Below are positions 1 to 10,815 of a stretch of 64,000 nt of DNA, piece by piece. Each line of letters begins with the position of its first letter. The first letter of the stretch is position 1. The position numbers and the translations under genes were made by a program. The notes beneath the pieces are model-generated. The model did not search any database, was not told the DNA's origin, and was given only the letters and a program-made list of their open reading frames with translations. The DNA comes from Biscogniauxia marginata. Its lineage: Eukaryota > Ascomycota > Sordariomycetes > Xylariales > Xylariaceae. The DNA is taken from contig MU404055.1 in assembly GCA_022695795.1 (NCBI GenBank), positions 930,001 through 994,000 on the forward strand, given 5' to 3'.

Positions 1-1008
1 CGATGGCCAGCCTGTCTGGCAGATTAGCCTGAAGAACGGCAGGCCCACCTGGTTTTCTTGTTTGTTTGTCTGTTGGTTTGTTCTGCTTGAGTGAGAACAT
101 CGGTTCCTTAGCAGTAGGTAGTTCGTCGGTGTGTAGCGTATAAATTATGTTAATTGGGTGAAGAAAGCAAACCGTCGTAGACTATACCACATCTTGTCTC
201 ATCCTGCGAAGCGAAGTGACGAGGGAGGTTCTTTGCAATCTATATTATCCGTCGGGTATATCACATGGAGCTTGGATTATTATTAAGAATAACTATGAGA
301 ACATAAGAACATCTTTAGACAAAAGAAACGGTCCTATGCTATACACACACACATATACCTATCTAATCTCTTCACTTCACATCTCTCGGCCCCGTTGACT
401 ACTTCCAGCCAACAGCGTGAGAAAACGAAATATTAATTCTTGGCGATATGATAATAGAATAAGGTTCTGGGAATCTATTTCTTTTTTTTTTATGAAGCGC
501 CTGATTTGGCTAGAGTATGTACGCAGATATATAAAACCAACTTTGCAATAGAGACAGGAAGGGGGTGGATTTGTTTGATCTTGACCTCATTTATCAGTCA
601 GCTCTTCATTCATACTCATGTACTAGGTAGTCCCTCATCTATCTCCTAATCCTCCTTCGTTCTTCCTTCCTCCCCTTTCCCCCCTCCCCTAAACGCCATT
701 ACTTATCCATATCCCCCCCCAAAACCTCCGAGCATCTCGAACATTGCAATCCTCAAGGCTTTTGGGCTTTACGTTCTTAAGATCCTTTCTTCCTTCCCTT
801 CCCCCCCTGTTTTGCTTTCTGGTCTGTGTGTATGAGAGGTCGTGATAGGTGTTGTTACGTAACGTATATACGGATGGATAGGTATGTGATTCAGAAGGCG
901 AGCCAGACGGCAAACGAGAAGGCCTTGTTCTTAAAATAACAACGGAAAAGCAAAAGAAAAGAAGAAGAAGAAAAATCAACTGGCTAATCCTTCCTTGCCT
1001 TCGCTCTC
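1..1008. other. Intergenic / 3' flank of the WW-domain gene
   Basis: No gene was recognised. The stretch holds only short open frames, poly-T and poly-C tracts and low-complexity AT-rich sequence. The part next to 1009 is presumably the 3' UTR of the WW-domain gene, which ends there on the minus strand. Confidence 0.6.
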
Positions 1009-2053
1009 TTAGAAATCGCCTCCGAAATCATCCCCGTCGGCGCCATCGTTATAACCCTCGGCATACGACTCCTGCTGCTCGTCGTTGACGGCGTCGGCGA
1101 TCAGCGCGCCGCCGAGCAGACCGGCACCCAAGCCGAGTGCGGCACCTCCCGCGGCGCCCATTCCCGGTTTCTTGCCACCTTGGTTTCCATAGCCACCCTG
1201 CTGGTAACCGCCTCCGTAACCGCCTCCGTACTGCCCCGGCGGCGCACCGTACCCGCCGCCGCCGCCGCCATAGTATCCTTGCTGCGGGGGCCCGTTCCCG
1301 TAGTATCCATGCTGAGGCGGCGGGGTGCCGTAGCCGCCGTAGCCGCCATGCTGCTGGTGGCTTCCGCCGAGTCCGGGGAATCCGCCGCCCGACGAGGAGC
1401 CGTGCTTGTTCTTGCTCCCGAAGAACTTGCCCAGAAGACCCTTGGCCTTCTCGGCAGAGCCCCCGGAGCCGCCGGCGCTGCCGCCGCCGATGCCGTAGGA
1501 GCGCGGGGGCAGCTGGTCTGGGAAGGGGGAGTGGTTCTGCGGCGGGACGGGGGCGCCGCCGCTGTTCAGGTATGACTGCGCCGCACCTCTGTCGCCACCA
1601 GCGGCCGCGGCGCGCGCGTTCTCCTCGTCTTGCAGCTGTCGGGCCAGACGCGCGTCGGCGTCCTCGTCGAAATGGTGCGAGCTGGCACCGCCGCCGTTGA
1701 AGCCCGGCCTCGAGTCGTTGTTGACGAAGGGGTTCGTGGCGGACTTGGCGTCGGTGGGCGCGGGGCTCGAGCCGGGAGCGTAGCCGGGAGGGGGGCCGGC
1801 GGGGGCGCCGTCATCGAAGCGGCTAGGGTCCACGGCTGGCTCGGTGGGCTTCTCCCATTGCGACTTCTTGGTGTATACGTTGACGTAGAACCTGGGTGGG
1901 CTGGTGGTTAGCTCGGGATCGGTCGCATTTGTAACTGATGCTGTGTAGATGGAATGGATCTCACCATTCGTTGTATTGCTCGTTCCAGCGGGCTACCCAA
2001 CCCTCGGGAACCTTGGGCGGCGGTGGGCCGCTGGGTGCTGTGAAATCTGCCAT
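1009..2053 (-). CDS. WW-domain protein, Wwm1-like
   Basis: Two exons (2053-1965 and 1891-1009) joined by a 73-base intron give 323 residues. The start is the ATG in the frame reading MADFTAPSGPPPPKVPEGW. The intron splits the codon of a Trp inside the WW domain. The domain (about residues 14-45) shows EGWVARWNEQYNEWFYVN followed by KKSQWEKP, with both signature Trp residues and the closing Pro. The rest is a long Gly/Tyr/Pro/Gln-rich disordered tail. It ends in a Gly/Ala/Leu-rich segment and an acidic C-terminus (GDDFGGDF). WW domains bind proline-rich peptides. This layout of N-terminal WW and glycine-rich C-terminal patch matches yeast Wwm1, which binds the metacaspase Mca1. A role around metacaspase is inferred from that resemblance only. 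Confidence 0.85.
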
Positions 2054-3569
2054 GCGTACGTAACTGATGATTCGTAGAGTTGTATGATTTGGTTGGTAGA
2101 TTGTGGTGGTTTTGGTGGTGGTGGTGGTTGTTGTTGTAGTCCAATTGATTAACTTATCCCCGCCTAGACAACTTATACGCTGGTGACGAGCTAAGAGATT
2201 TAATCGGGTTTCAGATGCAGGGGAATGTGAAGTACACAGAAGATTGATGATTAAAACATGAAATGTTTAAAAGGTTCCCGGTAATAAATATAAATACGGG
2301 TTTAGGTTGGCTCAGCTGCCCCGAGGTGATGGAAGAAATGGTGAATGCTCTAACTACCTTAAGACGAAAGGGAACGGCATGGAACTTGAAGCACTGCCTC
2401 ATTCGCCATCTGGCGCGGCCTTTATGTTTTTTCTTTCTGGTGATGCCCCTCCAAATTCAAAGCATTTCAAGGTGTGCCACTGGTCTCGGTTTCATCACCA
2501 CGCCACTGCCAAATCAGCGTCTGGTATAGATGTGTGTGTGTGTGTATGTGTGTGTGACTACCTACATAAGGTACCAAGGTACTTGCTTACCTGCATCTGC
2601 ACGTCTATATGTACATTATATCCGAAGGGGAGGCAACCTGCCAACCCAACTCGGTAACTGCATCATACCTACCGCAGCAGAAGAGTGTTAGTCTCGATGA
2701 TGCTTGCCTTACCTGTGCTTGTTTATATTGTACCTGCCTAAGTACCTACCCGAGTTCCTTCCCAAGTTCCCAGGAGTACGTCTAATGACAGAATACTCGG
2801 TAGAGCAAAGCAAACTTGAATACCAATTTGGAATACATGTACGTAACACATACATTCAATGAACGAATGACTCCCGAGTAGTACCCACTAGCCCGTAACC
2901 TTGGGTACATGTAGCCAGCCTGGGCTAGATAGGTGCATCAATACCAGGTAGGTAGCTTACGAATCATCGATCCCTGAGCCACAATCCACCTCACCTCTCG
3001 GGCAGGTAACCTATGGATCCATTGCGATCCCGTGCCGAGGTCGTCGTCGTCCCCGTCCCAAAACCCGCTTTGCCTTTGCCCTCAGCCCTCCTATACCTAC
3101 TATCACAACTACCTACCTACACCTACCCTACACATACCAACCTTACCTTACGTGGATATATGTGTGTGTATTACCTGCCTACGTAAGTACACTACATGTA
3201 GCGCAACGCGGAAGTTGTGGCTTAGGAACACAAACTATTAGATACCTTCATGTTTTAGCCTACCTTACCCTTTTTATCTGTATAATTGTAGGTGACTCTA
3301 CCCAACCTACCTATACCTACGGCCTTGGATATATATGTAGGAGGTAAGTAAGGAATAGGCCTTATAATGTTTCTATAAAAAGAACCAGTACAATTACACC
3401 GTGGCATTCGCTTCCATTTCCGCTCCTCTCTCTCTCGCGGCATCTCTCTCCTTACTCCTATTGGGTAAGGTAAGGTATATAGCTGTGTTATAGGCCTAGC
3501 CTACATAGCGTCCCCCGTTAGGTAGACCGCTCCCGCCTGCAAGGCTGGCTGCTGCTGTTACTGCTACTG
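2054..3569. other. Intergenic spacer with short tandem repeats
   Basis: No gene is supported. It contains a (GT)n tract with a few interruptions at 2531-2556 and a dense run of CCTACCTA/GGTACC-like microrepeats around 2570-3350. The right part lies 3' of the unrecognised gene ending at 3570; the left part is the upstream region of the WW-domain gene. Confidence 0.6.
2531..2556. repeat. (GT)n microsatellite
   Basis: About 26 bases of alternating GT with one TATG interruption, in the spacer upstream of the WW-domain gene. Confidence 0.9.
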
Positions 3570-4370
3570 CTACCATTGTCGGTGGTAGGAACAACGATCA
3601 CAAGTAGCCCTCGGAATTGTACTCGCCGGAGCCGTAGATATAGCCGTAACGGGGGTGCATTTCGCGATATCTTTCTCCTTCACGGCATCCGCATTCGTAT
3701 CTCCCGTTCTCGCCCCAGTAGTATTAGTATTAGGGGCTTTGGTCCTAGCTGCCGGAGCAGTCGTGACCGCAGCCATAGCCGTCGCCGTAGCTGTGACCAT
3801 AATGCTAGCCTCATCGTTATCATCTCCCTGCTTCTGCTCCTCCTCTCCCTCGTCCTCCCCTCCGCCGCCGAGAGAAGCCCTCTTCTTTGATAGCCGGTGC
3901 CAGCCGCGTTGAATAGACGGGACGTGGCTCACGTGAAGCCACTCTCCTTCCTCGACCGGGTCCTGGAACACGTTCTTATCGTAGGAATCTAGAGGCGCTA
4001 TAGGCGCTGGGGGTACGGTTTGGTTATTGGCTAATTGGATGTTTGAACTCTGGTGAGGAAATAGAGAGGATAGAGGACGGGGAAATAGGGACGGGGAAAG
4101 GAAGTGAGATATAGACAAATCCTTGGCAAGGTATATTGATATATAAGCCAGGGGGGATTTCCTCACCGGCAGAGTCAATCTGTGACGACTCAGGAACATG
4201 ATCCCATTCGTCCGCCTCCTCATCTAGTTCTCGTCCCCGAGTTAGTTTTATTTTTCAGACAAATATTTCGCCACCATCATATTTCCCTTTCTTCCCCGCC
4301 GTGCCTACGATGACAAAACGTACGTACCTCTGCGCTCCCTGACGTAGAACCAATTTTTGACATCGAACAT
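3570..4370 (-). CDS. Unrecognised three-exon protein
   Basis: I do not recognise the family. The model joins 4370-4328, 4223-4167 and 4030-3570 with GT...AG introns of 104 and 136 bases; phases agree and give 186 residues. Exon 1 reads MFDVKNWFYVRERR and exon 2 reads EEADEWDHVPESSQ. Exon 3 carries DSYDKNVFQDPVEEGEWLHV, then a Gly/Glu-rich stretch, an Ala/Thr-rich low-complexity stretch and a Cys-containing C-terminus. An in-frame ATG at 4502 could add 44 residues (Cys/Ser/Pro-rich, less convincing). No signal peptide or membrane segment is evident. The motif E-W-x-H-V occurs twice. The acceptor of exon 3 is the least certain element. Confidence 0.42.
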
Positions 4371-4903
4371 CGTCGTCGTCGTCTCCTGGCTAGACTTGTT
4401 TGTCCCCCTGTCAGTGTTAGGTTTCGAGGAGCAGCAGGAGCAGTGGGAGGAGGGATAACATAAGCGCTCCCGAGCTCCAGGCGAACTACCCGGAAGCGGC
4501 ATGTTGAGGACACAGGGCTATCGAAAGGCGAGAGGAGGGGATAGGTGACGTACAAGCTAGAAAGAAGAAGAAAAAAATTTGTAACGGAACATCTGAGAGG
4601 GAGGCAAGCGGATTGTAGTGGAGAGAACTCAAGCTATTTGCTCTCGAGTGTCTTCAGCCACTCGCTGCGTGTTTCCACATCACATAGAAACTCTAAGACG
4701 TGAGTACCCTTGAGTCGCGGGTGTAACAGGAGGTACTGCACGTTTATTGGGAATTTCAGTCGTTAGAAAAATGACCGGCGAATGCGGGTCGAAGACTATG
4801 TAACGATTCTATGCATCATGTCCAATCTCGAGACTCCAATCCATCGCGCCCTTTGAGCGTTGATCCGAACGCCAGACGTTAGATCCTCATTTCGAATGAG
4901 AAT
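4371..4903. other. Short intergenic region
   Basis: Contains the promoter side of the unrecognised gene and the 3' end of the Pns1-like gene. No other gene was seen apart from the possible in-frame extension to 4502. Confidence 0.5.
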
Positions 4904-7265
4904 TCAGACCATATCCCTTTCAAATCTCCGGTCCTCAAATAACCTCGCCGCTTCCATGCAGTAAGTAGCACGCTCACTGCCCAGCCTCCTCTCGCTGGCG
5001 TAGCAGACCAGCACACCATCGAGGATGCCCGAGAGAACACCTTCCATAGCTCCCAAAACCCCCCAACCGATCATGCTGGCCACCATACCTACCACGTAAG
5101 CATATGCACTTCCCCTGATACCAATTCCGTCCGGGAGTTGGACCTGGAGCTGCCGTGCCGTCATGACCCAAGCCGCAAAACCTAGCGCAGTAGACATGAC
5201 AAACCGCGCCGCGTGTAGTAGCATCTTTGCCATCCGGTAGGACATCAAGGAGGCCGTTTGGTTCCGCTGAGAGAACGCACTTGGTGTGAGGGTCGTAGTC
5301 GGCCCAGTAGCTAGGAATTGGATTCTACTCAACTGTGATGCAGATTCCATCAAAGGTACCGAATGAATCGAGGCGTACGTCAAAGCTAGCGGGTTGGTTA
5401 GAACGGATACTGGCCTAGGCGCTAGCCGCCATCCGATGAACTCGAATAGGCTCGAGATGCGTCGAGGGAGAACTAATATGGGTACTCGAATGACTAACGA
5501 GAGGAGTGTCGATGCGCAAATTGTACCAAACACCGTTGTCGTCGAATGTCCTAGAGCGCCTTTCACAATTGCATTTGATGACGCGGGCGGGTAAGTGTTG
5601 CGGTGGAAGTACCAGTTCGAGACAGTACCCCCTGTGGTCGCTCGGACAACTCCGCTTATGACCGAGAGCGTCCAGACATACATGAGGAAGAAGAACACAG
5701 CCAGCCACCAAGTCGCCGTACCGATGACGAAAGCCGAAATAGACTTGGAGAAGTAACCGCCGAGGAAGATCCTGGTGAACATCCATATCCATATCCAGGT
5801 CCACCCGACGACGAAAGCTAACGAGCTAAAGCCGAGCAGGACAAGCGCCGGGTTGGCGGCAAGAATACGACTAGAGAAATCCAGGATATCGATCGCTCGA
5901 TGTATCTCATGACGCCCCTTGTAGAGTAGCCATGTCCAGACGATGGAGCAAACACCTGGTACAATAGCTGCGTATCGCATGACAACATCCTGCACGCGCG
6001 ATCCGTGGTCCGGCCCCTGGAAGCTAGAAATCATCGGATATAACGAGAAGGAGAAGAGGACGATCGGGACACCAAGTAGGATAAATAGTACTAGCGGTCG
6101 GACAAAGGACCTTAGGGCGGCCATCCAGACCAGCGCAACGATGATGGACACTAGGGTATCCACGGCTAATAGGAAGAAAGACGAATGGAGTGTCGTGTAG
6201 ATAGTATCACCGATCTTCCTGCGCGGCACAGAGGTGTGCAGCCAGACGAGAACAAAAGTGGCGAGGAGAGAGGCGAAAGCTATGAGGTAGATCCAGGCGA
6301 AGAACTGATCATGTACAAATATCTCGCCATACATCCGCGGAGGCGGCGGCGCGGGGATCTCGCTGCTCTGTTGGTCCTCGTCTTCCTCCTCCTGCTCCTC
6401 ATCTTCTTCAGCGATAGCCTGACGCATGAGACGTCGGTCGCGCTCCAGCTTGGACTCCTGTCGACCAGCGACGCCCTTCGGACGGCTATTGGTGGACTTG
6501 AACTGCTGGAATGCAGGTGGTGCAGAGTCAGCGGGTGTTTCCTGTAAGAGGTCCTCAGGAACTTGGTTGTCTAGAACAGTCGACTCTAGTCCGATATCGA
6601 CCATCTTACCACTCTCTTCACTGTCCGAATTCTGACGCTTGTTCTTCTGGTCGCCCGACGTAGCGGACTCGTCTTTCGGTTTGCGCTTGGAGTGTCTATC
6701 CTTAAAACTCGACTCGCCATTCCAGCTACTCTTGATGCCCATAGGACGAACCCCATCTTCATACAACCCGCTGTCGCGCTCACCACTCTGATCGAGCGAG
6801 GCTCGGCTTGCATCGTTCTCGGAAGCGGAGCTTTCGTCTAGGTGGCTTGGGACAAATATGCGGCGCGAGCGCTGCAAGGCCCGAAAGTCGGCAGCGTCCC
6901 TGGCAACATCTTCGTCGTCATCTTCTCGATATTCGTTCAGGGCACTATGGAAGAGCGGGGCTTCCGGGGCGGCGTTGTAGCGCGAGGCGAAGCTGCCAAA
7001 GCGAGACTGAGAAGGCTGATAAGGATTTCCAAGGCGCCCTTGGTAGGAAGATCGGACTGGATGCCTCGAGTATCGTGAAGGCCCTTCGGGAGGTTGCCGA
7101 TTCGAGGGGTCGTTGCTATCGGGTTGGCCGAAGTTGGATAGCCGGGACTGGGACTGGGCAAGAAAGCGGGAAGCATCTTGGGATTAGAGGTCAGACTCAC
7201 ATTCTGACTAGAAAAAGGTTCCATACAAACGGGAGTGGGCAGGATAGCTTACATTCGGAGAACAT
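4904..7265 (-). CDS. Pns1/CTL choline transporter-like membrane protein
   Basis: Two exons: a 13-base first exon (7265-7253) and 7176-4904, total 761 residues. Joining the frames gives MFSEYASRFLAQSQSRLSNF, which reads naturally across the junction. Residues 1 to about 285 are hydrophilic and disordered, with basic clusters and an acidic run (EEDEEQEEEDEDQQ). The rest has roughly ten hydrophobic segments. The segment ILAANPALVLLGFSSL and the C-terminal SGILDGVLVCYASERR are typical of the DUF580 / choline transporter-like (CTL) family. Yeast Pns1 is about 540 residues, so the excess here is the long N-terminal tail. Members are plasma-membrane proteins; the substrate of fungal Pns1 is not settled, and no obvious choline-pathway gene lies nearby. 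Confidence 0.88.
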
Positions 7266-8850
7266 GATTATATGTTTGCTGGAGGAGGTAGACTCCGGCG
7301 GGAGAGGCGAGGGGTGAGTCGGGTAGAGTCGAGGTCGGCGTGGGAGCCGGAGAAGTGTAATCAATCAGTCAGCGGTGATGATTTGTATGTCGGCCGTGCG
7401 AGTGCGTGATGAGACTACGGTAGGGAGCTTTATCAGCTGCAAACGGGCAAAGACAAATCAGGTTATATTGCTTCAAGAATACCGGTTGGAATAGAGCCTA
7501 TACAGTAGAAAGTGTAAAAGGGGGGGGGAGAAGGGCAAAAGAGAAAAAAGTAAGAAGTTGAAAATGATGTTATTGTGGTTGGTGAATAGAGTGCAGTGAA
7601 TAGGTAAAGTAGGTAGGTTTGGTGAGCAAGTCAGGCCGTCAGAGCTACACACGCACTTGGCGACAAAAGATGCCTGCTGGGGTTCTTGGGTGCTCACATG
7701 CGACCACGGCACGACCTGCTAGGCACATGTACTAGTGGTAGGGAGCCGTTACGGAAGCGGCAGAGAAGAGAGAGAAGATGGGCGGTGGACCGCTGCCGCC
7801 TAAGAAAAGGTACATTGCACTACTTATTAGGAGTAGCACTACCTAGTACGGGCTGCAGGCTACAGTGCTACGTGCGCTAGAGAAACCCTGTAATTCCGCA
7901 ATCCCGGCGACGGCAAGTGCCAGGCCCAGCCATCAGATGCCGCATCAAAGAGATGTACAGTGCTTGCTGAATGCAGAGACAGCAATACAGATGATGTGGT
8001 ACATAAGGCCAGTGAGAAAGCTTAGATCTCGGACCAGGCTTGCAGATAAGGCCCTACCAGGTTTTTCCTCTTCTCATGATCTCCCGGTCCTCCTATATCG
8101 AAGCAGTCACGAGCGGGCTTTGCTGGCAGTTGATGCAGACACAAAGTGAGGTCATTCACCCGTTCCGTCCCCCGAATTAGGCCCTTATCACCCAGCTGCC
8201 CCCTGCCAATCGCTGTACGCTAGCCTCTCCCTCTCCGCTATCTTAGAGACCCCCACATTTATATGGGGACATGGGCTCTTTCTCAGTGGCTCCCTGGCCC
8301 ATGACAGCCAACCCCTGGCCCTGCACGAACGCAACGCAGCACTGGGAACTTGTACGAACATCATACGCAGACCATCATCGAGGCATCACCAGTGTTTTAC
8401 ATACAAGAAAACCACCAAGCCCATAGCTTCTTCTTGCTCTCTGCCCGACTACCAATATATCTTCCCATAGTCGTCACACAGCCAGCTCCTCCCGGTAGCC
8501 ATATCTAGCTATAGATATCTCCTTTTCTTGCTATACGTCACCTGTTCACTTAACAACACGTGGATCGGCTTACCATCATCGAGCTCTCGGGAATTATCGA
8601 TCTGATCACTGACCACCGAAGTAAGACAGCTTAGCTAGCTAGCTAGTTATTACCTACATACGGCCTCTTCCCCACGAGACCGGCTTTCTCTTTTCAGCAA
8701 TAGGCAGGAGAGATAACCACGGAACGCAGAGACCCTCCGGTGATCAATCTAATCTGCCTACCCGCCTCTCTCTCCCCCCTTCCTCCGCCTCGGGCCTCCC
8801 GTACTTCTCGCTTCTCTCCCCCCCCTCTTTCTCATTTCCCATTCGTCCCA
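7266..8850. other. Divergent intergenic region, Pns1-like / YPT4
   Basis: Shared upstream region of two divergent genes, with pyrimidine-rich stretches before the YPT4 start and a (GCTA)n tract near 8632-8647. Short open frames at 7686-8149 show no recognisable protein. Confidence 0.55.
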
Positions 8851-9633
8851 ATGTCCTCTCCACCTTGGGATTATATCGCCAAGCTTGTGTGCATCGGAGA
8901 TTCGGGATGCGGGAAATCCTCGCTCACGATCCGGCTCTGCGAGGGGCGCTTCAGCCCGCAGCACGACGTGACCATCGGGGTGGAATTCGGCTCGCGCATC
9001 GTGCCCGTCGGGCCGCCTCACTCGAAGCAGTCTTCGAATTCCGCCACAGCGCCCGCCGCATCCACAGATAGCACCGCCGCCGCCGCCGCCGCCCAACAAC
9101 AGAAGCACATGAAGCTGTCCCTCTGGGACACGGCTGGACAGGAGACCTACAAGTCGGTGACGCGGTCGTACTTCCGGGGCGCCTCGGGCGCGCTCCTCGT
9201 CTTCGACATCACGCGGCGCTCAACCTTCACCCACGTGACCGACTGGCTGAACGACCTGCGCGCGATCGCCGAGCCCGACATCGTCGTCATCCTCGTGGGC
9301 AACAAGCTGGACCGCACGCAGCCGGATAATCCGGAAGACCCCGACAACAACGAGAACGAGAAGCGGAGGGAGGTGACGACCGCCGAGGCCGAAGACTGGG
9401 CTCGCCGGAACGGCGTTCTGCAGTACGTCGAGACCAGTGCCAAGAGCGGCGAGAACGTCGAGGCCGCCTTCATGCGTGTCGCCGAGCGGATATTCGAAAA
9501 TATCAACGCCGGGAAGTACGACCTCAACGACCGCCGCTCCGGCGTCAAGGGCCCCGGTCCCGGCGGCGCCGCTGGGAGGAATGTCAGGCTCTCGACCGAG
9601 GCGGGCAAGGGTTCGGCAGGCGGGTGCTGTTGA
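8851..9633 (+). CDS. ypt4: Rab4-type small GTPase (Ypt4)
   Basis: Intronless, 260 residues, start ATG at 8851 (MSSPPWDYIAKLVCIGDSG). All G-box motifs are present: P-loop GDSGCGKSS (about 16-24), switch I Thr in VTIGVEFGS, DTAGQE, NKLD and ETSAK. The C-terminal GGCC is a digeranylgeranylation signal. The sequences TIGVEFGS and SVTRSYFRGASGALLVFDIT point to the Rab4/Rab14 group, Ypt4 in fission yeast, acting in endosomal recycling. Odd feature: between switch I and DTAGQE there is an insert of about 34 residues rich in Ser, Ala and Gln, including a poly-Ala run. A second acidic Asn/Asp/Glu-rich insert follows NKLD. The frame is open upstream of the ATG, but the Rab homology begins right after it. 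Confidence 0.93.
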   Translation: MSSPPWDYIAKLVCIGDSGCGKSSLTIRLCEGRFSPQHDVTIGVEFGSRIVPVGPPHSKQSSNSATAPAASTDSTAAAAAAQQQKHMKLSLWDTAGQETYKSVTRSYFRGASGALLVFDITRRSTFTHVTDWLNDLRAIAEPDIVVILVGNKLDRTQPDNPEDPDNNENEKRREVTTAEAEDWARRNGVLQYVETSAKSGENVEAAFMRVAERIFENINAGKYDLNDRRSGVKGPGPGGAAGRNVRLSTEAGKGSAGGCC

Positions 9634-10815
9634 AAATATAATGGAAACGATAAAGTGAGGTTTTTTTTGTCTCCCCACGTAACTAAATACCAAACAGAAG
9701 GGGAGACAACAAAAAAAAGAGGGAGCTCGAAGTAAGATATGGAACGGGTGGGAAAGGAAAGAGGAATAAATAAATTCCCAGCGGCAGGCTTTTTGACTTT
9801 TTTTTCCCCCTCTCTTTTTTTTCTTTACTGTACATACCAGATAGCGCACGCATACACACACACACACACACACATACACGCAAACGACACGGGGCATGCA
9901 ACGGATTCAAAGTATTCTATATGATACCCTAAGTAATGTCTAACTTTATAACCAAAAAAAAAAGAGAAGAAAAAAATTCAACAAGATTATCAGCGCATAG
10001 CGGTTTTATTACTAGAAGGGGTTTTCTCCTTCTTTTTCTTTTTCTTTTCCCTTGACCAAACATGGCTCTTAAACGTGCGAAATAAATTCGAATGGAAGCA
10101 AACAAGAGCGATGATGATATCCTGCGTACGGGAAGATGAGGTACCTAGACAGGCAAAGTTTTTTGGGTATGTACGTGCTATAGGGAGGGAGGGCTATTAT
10201 CACGATAGGGGTAAGAAGAGAAGGGATTTTTACGCCGTGTACTACGTGATACTGGGGGGCGAGGGAAGAAAAAACAAATTAGAACTGGTACAGAATTTAT
10301 AGATGTGATCTCCTGATTGACTCTAATTTTTCTCTCTCAAGTTTTCTTATATATAGAAAAAAAAAAGAAAAAAAAACCCCACCCCCCTTTTCCAGCTTGT
10401 CCCCCCCTCCCTTTATTTTTGTTGCACCTTGAAAACCACCATCTGATTGAACTCCACACGCACTCTCCCCATGTGTTCTCTAGTGGATTTCCATTTTCAT
10501 GCACTGTAGTTGTAGTAGTAGTAATAGTTGGAAGTAGTAGGACTTTTATATCGTTACATCGGAGGAGGAAAAAAAGTTACACCATACGAGATTATTTCTT
10601 TACTGATGGAGAGAGTTCTTCTGTTTTGATAAAACCATTACCGACCGTCTCTTTAATTCTACCATACGCAAGCACAATTTCAAAAACAAAAATAAAGAAG
10701 ACATTTCCTCGTAAGCTGAAAAAGGGTAGCTCCCGTTTCAGCCTCGCAGTAGCCTTGTCCGTTCTTCCTTTTGTCATGCCCACGCACGCATACACTTACC
10801 CATTCCCTGAACTGC
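9634..10815. other. Convergent 3' spacer between YPT4 and PMT2
   Basis: Holds 3' UTRs of the two converging genes, a (CA)n tract at about 9854-9874, several poly-A and poly-T runs and AGTAGT-type repeats near 10510-10545. No gene was recognised. Confidence 0.6.
9854..9874. repeat. (CA)n microsatellite
   Basis: About ten CA units just downstream of the YPT4 stop codon. Confidence 0.9.

Noticed and set aside
1137..1700. 187-residue frame antisense to the WW-domain gene
   Set aside because: Arg/Ala-rich shadow caused by the GC-rich Gly/Pro codons of the real gene.
9220..9897. 225-residue frame antisense to YPT4
   Set aside because: Mirror of GC-rich coding sequence plus a CA microsatellite; no protein-like features.
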